Shown piece by piece: positions 59,515-64,000 of a stretch of 64,000 nt of DNA. The notes under the pieces were generated by a model. That model did no database searches and was not told the DNA's origin. It saw only the letters and a list, made by a program, of their open reading frames with translations. Positions within the stretch are counted from its first letter, which is position 1; every line of letters begins with the position of its first letter. The DNA is taken from NCBI GenBank assembly GCA_030150045.1, contig JASLGM010000038.1, positions 1 through 64,000 of the forward strand. Reading direction: 5' to 3'. Made by a program: the position numbers and the translations under genes. The stretch comes from Taishania sp. GTDB taxonomy: Bacteria > Bacteroidota > Bacteroidia > Flavobacteriales_D > Crocinitomicaceae.

Positions 59515-62500
59515 GGTTATATCTTAATTTAATACCTGTACTCATATTTCCAGTTGGGAATGAAGTGGCTATCTTCGGTGTATTGATTGTTTGATCATAA
59601 TACACTTGAATAATTAAAAATTTACCAATGTTATAATCAAGAGATGCCTTCAATGACATTACCTTTTGCCCTGCCGTTGGGCTGATATTTTCTTCTACAA
59701 TTTTACGAATTACCGTTACATTATCTCTTAATGAGAAATCCAGTCGGAAGTTTGCATCACTTGGTTTTAAATTCTTAATTGGTAAACGAACATTTTTAAA
59801 TCGGTACCCGGCACCAACTGTATAGGTCGTACCCGATATTTCAGTTACCTGATTATTATTCAAAGAGAGCGTTGCACTTCTATCTTTAGAAATCTCAAAT
59901 TTAGTAATCAAACCTTGTCCTTTAACAGTCCAAGTAGCGTCGAACCCGATAAGAGGACTAAATCTTTCAGAAATAGTTACATTTTGCACTTGGTATTCGG
60001 AGACGAAGTTGTTATTCATATCACGTGCTGTTGCATTTCCATCCGTATCAAAAGTAGCATTCATATTTGTTTGCATTCCTGTTACAGAAATTGTAGATGA
60101 ATAGGCATGTTTAATAACAAACTGACGGACATACTTCTTCATGAATTCAAACTTTGTCAATCCATTATAGTTAATTGACCAGTTTGGTAAAGGCATATTA
60201 CGCAACGGATTAATTCCCTTATCTGTTACATTACGATCCGTATAAGAGCTCAAGAATGCTCCAATTAATACATCTTGTTGACTTCCGTTATAACCACTAA
60301 AATATCCATCACCGAATTGAGAAGAGTTCGCATTTCTACCTCCTAATACCTTCGACACTTCAAGACGATTATTTAATAAATTCGTGAAAGTTGAATTACT
60401 AAACGTACGTTTATCTAAAGAAGCAAAAGCAGATCCGATAGAAACATTCGTATAGGTAAGATTCACCATGTCAACTGCACTTTGTCCTTCGAATGACTGA
60501 GTCGAATTATTCCACCTAAAGAATTCGGTGCTGTTCTTTGAATACTGACGGTTCATCGTCAATTCTATTACAACATCCTTAATCGGTTCAATTCCTGCAC
60601 GCAACATAATGTTCTCTGTGTGCGTTCTTGAATATTGACGATTCATATCTTCATTTCGAACCAACCAGCCATTACGGGCAGCAATCTCAGCGAAATTATA
60701 ACCAGTTTCTTTACCAGCTACATTAAAGCGTTGCTTACCAAATAAGAATCCGCCCAATTCTCCATTAAACCCAGGGTTAAATCCTAAAATTGAAGTAGAT
60801 TGATTGTATCCCGGAAGGATGGTACCATCGTTTTGAGAATAAGTTCCTGAAACATTTCGAACAGACATTAATAATCTAGCACCAAATCCGGCAACAGGAT
60901 GAACTTTGCCTTCTTGTTTCTTAGCACGTTCTACCTTTTTCTCCCATTTTTTAATTTCTTTTTCCCATTTCTTTTTCTCCTTATCGGTCATTTCGTCTTC
61001 CGGTTTTGGAGGTGTTGGTTTAGGAAAACGCTGTTCGATAGTAGGTCCTTTTTTTGGTGGCGCAGCAGGAGTTGGAGTATTACCCACAGCCCCTTTTGCA
61101 GTTGTACGAGCAGGCGCTAATCCACCCTTTAAACCAGACCCTTGAGCAAGTACCTTTTTAAAGAAAGGCGATTTATTGTAAAGACTTACAAAATTCAACT
61201 GTGTTTGCCCGTTTATATTTCTATTGTTCTGTACAATGTTTCCATATTCCGGTTGAGATAATGGCGCCCTTTGCCAGTTAAAACTACCACCATAAGATAC
61301 GTTAGCAGTCACCCAGTCTAATGCCGGTATTTTACTGAATGGTAATGCATATGTTAAAGTATAGGAGTGTTGGTAATCCATTGTTTTACCAAATGTTCGC
61401 ATTTGATGCCAAACTGAATCCTTAAATTCTTTATATAGCTCAGGGTTCTTTCTTCTATCCACTTGTCCATCCGCTTCTTCAAAGAATGAGCGATTGTTAG
61501 CGTTGAAAGTACCTTTCAAACTCTTCGTGAAATCCCATGCTACATTATACCCCCTGTTCCATGTAAAACGCTTAACATAAACTGGAGCGAACTCGTAGTT
61601 TGGAACGATTTGATTTTTCACTTGTCTTTCATTGTAAGAACGTAGAAGATCGTTTGTGAAGCTGATGTTCTTAGGCAAATACCCAATATTAAAGTCTCTT
61701 ATGAAAGCCGTCCATTTAGATTTATGTGCTTTTTCGTTATTTTTAAACACATTCTTAAACGGTTCCCAAGGTTTATTTTGGAAAGTATAATTATAATTTA
61801 AGTTACCAGACCACACTTTTGTAAGATCATAATTAATATTAAAATCTCTACTTAAATCTTCAGAGAAAGCGAATGAAGCTGACCAGTTAGCTAACCTCCA
61901 AAAATGAGGTGTTGCACCTGCTGCTAGCTGCTTCCTAACATTTGTAAAGTTTATTGATTTACGTTCTTGGAATGTTTGTCCTTCCCTTTGTCTTCGCCGT
62001 TTCTCTTCACGATCATAATCTCGTAATTGAATATCTGGATTATATGGATCAAATTCAGGATTAATTACACCTACTGTATATCCGAAGAATAAAGGTAAAC
62101 TCAGTCCGAAACGTTTTCCAAAAAATTGACCTAATTGCCAATTGGTATTCAAGTTGAAATTGATTCTTTCTTCTCGCTGACGCTCTTGAACACGGCTATC
62201 AACATTCCCCCAATTATAACCATAATAAGATCCTGAAGCTGCCAAGTTAAAGAAGTCTGCACCTTGAATTTGCAATTGAGCAATTGCAGCAGATCCTCCT
62301 TCGTCAATGAAATCCGTTAACCTTAATTCATTTACCCAAACGATTCCACAATGAGCAGAACCATCATCTAAATTAGGATTAGATTCTTTTTTAGGGTTAC
62401 GAATACCAATCATGATAGATTTCAAACCATTCAAGTTTGGTGACCCTTTAATTTTGAGTCGTCTTCTGGCATCTTTCGGATCCATTTCCGAAAACTCTAA

Positions 62501-64000
62501 ATTTAAGGAAATCGTATTATTCCCTGATTCGATCAGATTGTTTCTTCGTTTTTTCAAATTAATTAAATCTTCAAAAACGATTTCCACATTATTTCCTTCT
62601 GGCCAAATATCAGTATCCAAAGTTGTCTGGAAAGGTGTGATTAATAATGGGAGTTCATATTCGTAATAATTCTCTGTAAAATCAGTTCCAAAACGAACGA
62701 ATACAGATAAATCATCATCTTTCAATGGAATTTTCCCTACCATTGATTCCCCATGAACGAACATCTTTAATTTCTTGTAGTTTCGAACATCAAAGTTTAC
62801 ATTTTTATATGCTGCACGCGCATCACCATCTTTAAGATTACACACTTCTAACGACAAAGATTGTTCATTCATTTGACGAGTGATTTGCTGAGAAGGGTCT
62901 ATTTCACGTTGAATTCCAGGAGGGAGAACGTAAGGAATAGGTTGTCTGTCGGAGTTCTCATTAATATTAACTGCACTAATATCAAAAGAGGTTGCATTTG
63001 GATCGGTAATTACCCCCTCACCAGGTTGCGTCAAATCTTGCGTGAATTTTCTCCATTCACCACGAACCAGCTCTAGTTTGGCAAAGCGCAACAATACTTC
63101 TTCATCGAAACCTTTCATGAACATTCGCATAAAACGAATCGAACGAAAATCTGAAATACCATTGATTGCTCGTTCAAAGTCACGCACAGGAATTTTGAAC
63201 TGATACCAATCCTCCTTCGTGTTATCTCCTTTTGTGTAAGTCTGTTTATTTGTAATATAGTTTTGTCCTACTTGTAAATCTTGTTTACGGAGCGAGATTT
63301 TGTATTGAAAATAATTTTCTGATTCTTGTAAATTGTTGTCTTGATTAATATCTTCTCTATCTGGTTCCAATCTTGGTCCTGCAGTTGGATATTTACCTAC
63401 ATTTAAATTTGCCGACATTTCAGGTGTTGGTGAGTTTCCTTCCATACCATTGTATTTCTTGTATCGGTGTAAGACCCCCAGTTTCACTTCATCGTAACGG
63501 TCATCTAAATAATAGTTGTAATCATCAGATGATGGATCTGCAATCATTCTTGCTTTTGCGTCATCCGAAAGGGTACCATTTGCTTGAATCCAGTTTACAT
63601 AATCTTGAAAATGTTGTCTTTCTTGTTCGTTATTAAAACCATCTAAACCAACATCTTGGTGTCGTCTTACAGAGGAATCGGTTGGAAAAGTATTTACTAC
63701 CAACTGTTTATTCGGCACTTGTGCCCATAACGTTGTATCCGTTTCATTAATCGTTGGGGTTCCTGTTGGAGAAAGTCCGCTTTCAAATGATTTTCTACCA
63801 TCTGGTAAGATATCTTCAGAGATATTCCCAAGATTTAAGTACAAATCTCCACCAGACATCTGTGAATCTGGATATTGGTCTTCGGCATCTTTATTAAAAG
63901 GATCTAAAACCCAGAACTGTACATATTCAATATTTGCTAACTCGAAATCCGTCGTTGTCATTGCACGCATAATCCCTCCCCAACGATCTTGAGGATTTGT
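59498..64000 (-). CDS. sprA: Type IX secretion translocon protein SprA, C-terminal part (cut by window edge)
   Basis: SprA is the giant outer-membrane beta-barrel that forms the type IX protein channel, needed for gliding and for secretion of CTD-bearing cargo. About 1500 residues of its C-terminal part are present; the frame is open to the right edge. Visible features are the segment NPQDRWGGIMRAMTTTDFE at the edge, a SprA-type region with EYVQFWVLDPFN and GISDFRSIRFMRMFMKGFDEEVLLRFAKLELVRGEW, the WVNELRLTDF segment, and many amphipathic barrel strands. A Lys/Glu-rich low-complexity stretch (about residues 960-1025 of the visible part) is an extracellular or periplasmic loop. The neighbouring T9SS cargo genes fit this role. 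Confidence 0.95.
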   Translation of the reverse strand, partial: TNPQDRWGGIMRAMTTTDFELANIEYVQFWVLDPFNKDAEDQYPDSQMSGGDLYLNLGNISEDILPDGRKSFESGLSPTGTPTINETDTTLWAQVPNKQLVVNTFPTDSSVRRHQDVGLDGFNNEQERQHFQDYVNWIQANGTLSDDAKARMIADPSSDDYNYYLDDRYDEVKLGVLHRYKKYNGMEGNSPTPEMSANLNVGKYPTAGPRLEPDREDINQDNNLQESENYFQYKISLRKQDLQVGQNYITNKQTYTKGDNTKEDWYQFKIPVRDFERAINGISDFRSIRFMRMFMKGFDEEVLLRFAKLELVRGEWRKFTQDLTQPGEGVITDPNATSFDISAVNINENSDRQPIPYVLPPGIQREIDPSQQITRQMNEQSLSLEVCNLKDGDARAAYKNVNFDVRNYKKLKMFVHGESMVGKIPLKDDDLSVFVRFGTDFTENYYEYELPLLITPFQTTLDTDIWPEGNNVEIVFEDLINLKKRRNNLIESGNNTISLNLEFSEMDPKDARRRLKIKGSPNLNGLKSIMIGIRNPKKESNPNLDDGSAHCGIVWVNELRLTDFIDEGGSAAIAQLQIQGADFFNLAASGSYYGYNWGNVDSRVQERQREERINFNLNTNWQLGQFFGKRFGLSLPLFFGYTVGVINPEFDPYNPDIQLRDYDREEKRRRQREGQTFQERKSINFTNVRKQLAAGATPHFWRLANWSASFAFSEDLSRDFNINYDLTKVWSGNLNYNYTFQNKPWEPFKNVFKNNEKAHKSKWTAFIRDFNIGYLPKNISFTNDLLRSYNERQVKNQIVPNYEFAPVYVKRFTWNRGYNVAWDFTKSLKGTFNANNRSFFEEADGQVDRRKNPELYKEFKDSVWHQMRTFGKTMDYQHSYTLTYALPFSKIPALDWVTANVSYGGSFNWQRAPLSQPEYGNIVQNNRNINGQTQLNFVSLYNKSPFFKKVLAQGSGLKGGLAPARTTAKGAVGNTPTPAAPPKKGPTIEQRFPKPTPPKPEDEMTDKEKKKWEKEIKKWEKKVERAKKQEGKVHPVAGFGARLLMSVRNVSGTYSQNDGTILPGYNQSTSILGFNPGFNGELGGFLFGKQRFNVAGKETGYNFAEIAARNGWLVRNEDMNRQYSRTHTENIMLRAGIEPIKDVVIELTMNRQYSKNSTEFFRWNNSTQSFEGQSAVDMVNLTYTNVSIGSAFASLDKRTFSNSTFTNLLNNRLEVSKVLGGRNANSSQFGDGYFSGYNGSQQDVLIGAFLSSYTDRNVTDKGINPLRNMPLPNWSINYNGLTKFEFMKKYVRQFVIKHAYSSTISVTGMQTNMNATFDTDGNATARDMNNNFVSEYQVQNVTISERFSPLIGFDATWTVKGQGLITKFEISKDRSATLSLNNNQVTEISGTTYTVGAGYRFKNVRLPIKNLKPSDANFRLDFSLRDNVTVIRKIVEENISPTAGQKVMSLKASLDYNIGKFLIIQVYYDQTINTPKIATSFPTGNMSTGIKLRYNLAGVQ

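Noticed and set aside
1..64000. tRNA, rRNA, CRISPR array or prophage
   Set aside because: I read all intergenic gaps and saw no cloverleaf-like sequence, no regularly spaced direct repeats and no phage-type genes.

Overview
The window is AT-rich chromosomal DNA from a member of the Bacteroidota, most likely order Flavobacteriales; the narrower guess of a Crocinitomicaceae-like organism is only an impression. The evidence is: type IX secretion (T9SS) cargo proteins with type A or type B C-terminal sorting domains, the C-terminal two thirds of the T9SS translocon SprA, a eukaryote-like long isoleucyl-tRNA synthetase, and several TAnnTTTG promoter boxes, the -7 element of this phylum. I saw no tRNA, rRNA, CRISPR array, insertion sequence or prophage. 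Most of the window is core chromosome, interrupted by small dispersed intergenic elements.

Layout. 1-5.5 kb (minus): N-terminus of a secreted protein cut by the window edge, prs-rplY, and a thioredoxin-like protein overlapping a secreted trypsin-like protease. 5.7-9.9 kb (plus): a uridine kinase-like gene coupled to a very large NtrY-like membrane histidine kinase. 10.3-13.6 kb (minus): two T9SS cargo genes, a PNGase F-like protein and a pappalysin-type metalloprotease. 13.8-20.9 kb (plus): gpsA, aspartate kinase, feoA-feoB-small Cys-rich protein, an aldo/keto reductase and catalase. 21-30 kb: LLM oxidoreductase, secreted beta-propeller, small coiled-coil membrane protein, sugar MFS transporter, dxs and class II fumarase. 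30-38 kb: methyltransferase, YchJ-like protein, class I fumarase, ileS, FKBP isomerase and two tiny secreted proteins. 38-47.8 kb: Pif1-like helicase, recJ, an acidic protein, a DUF3108 protein and leuS. 48-53.5 kb: a lipoprotein and two related envelope proteins of unknown role, then a helical-repeat protein. 54-56.7 kb: a PKD-repeat T9SS type B gene broken by a frameshift and a stop codon. 56.8-64 kb: PhoH-PIN ATPase, then sprA-GNAT-epimerase on the minus strand.

How parts work together: SprA is the outer-membrane channel through which the CTD-bearing proteases, the PNGase-like protein and the PKD protein would leave the cell. FeoA/FeoB and the Cys-rich peptide form a ferrous iron uptake unit. 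The two fumarases, one iron-sulfur dependent and one iron-independent, lie within 5 kb of each other.

The most unusual signal is non-coding. Eleven intergenic elements of about 80-145 bp fall into three families (A: 4 copies, B: 6 copies, C: 1 copy). Each has complementary ends and internal hairpins. In family B the terminal 5-bp pairing is kept in all six copies although its sequence differs (CAGCC/GGCTG, CTGCC/GGCAG, CTGCG/CGCAG), and the apical segment GCGACCAAAGGAAGC is nearly constant. This looks like selection on a folded RNA or DNA structure. Other notable points are the isoleucyl-tRNA synthetase signature GIHH in place of HIGH, an extra block of about 80 residues in LeuS, and a 16-bp inverted repeat touching the catalase start codon.
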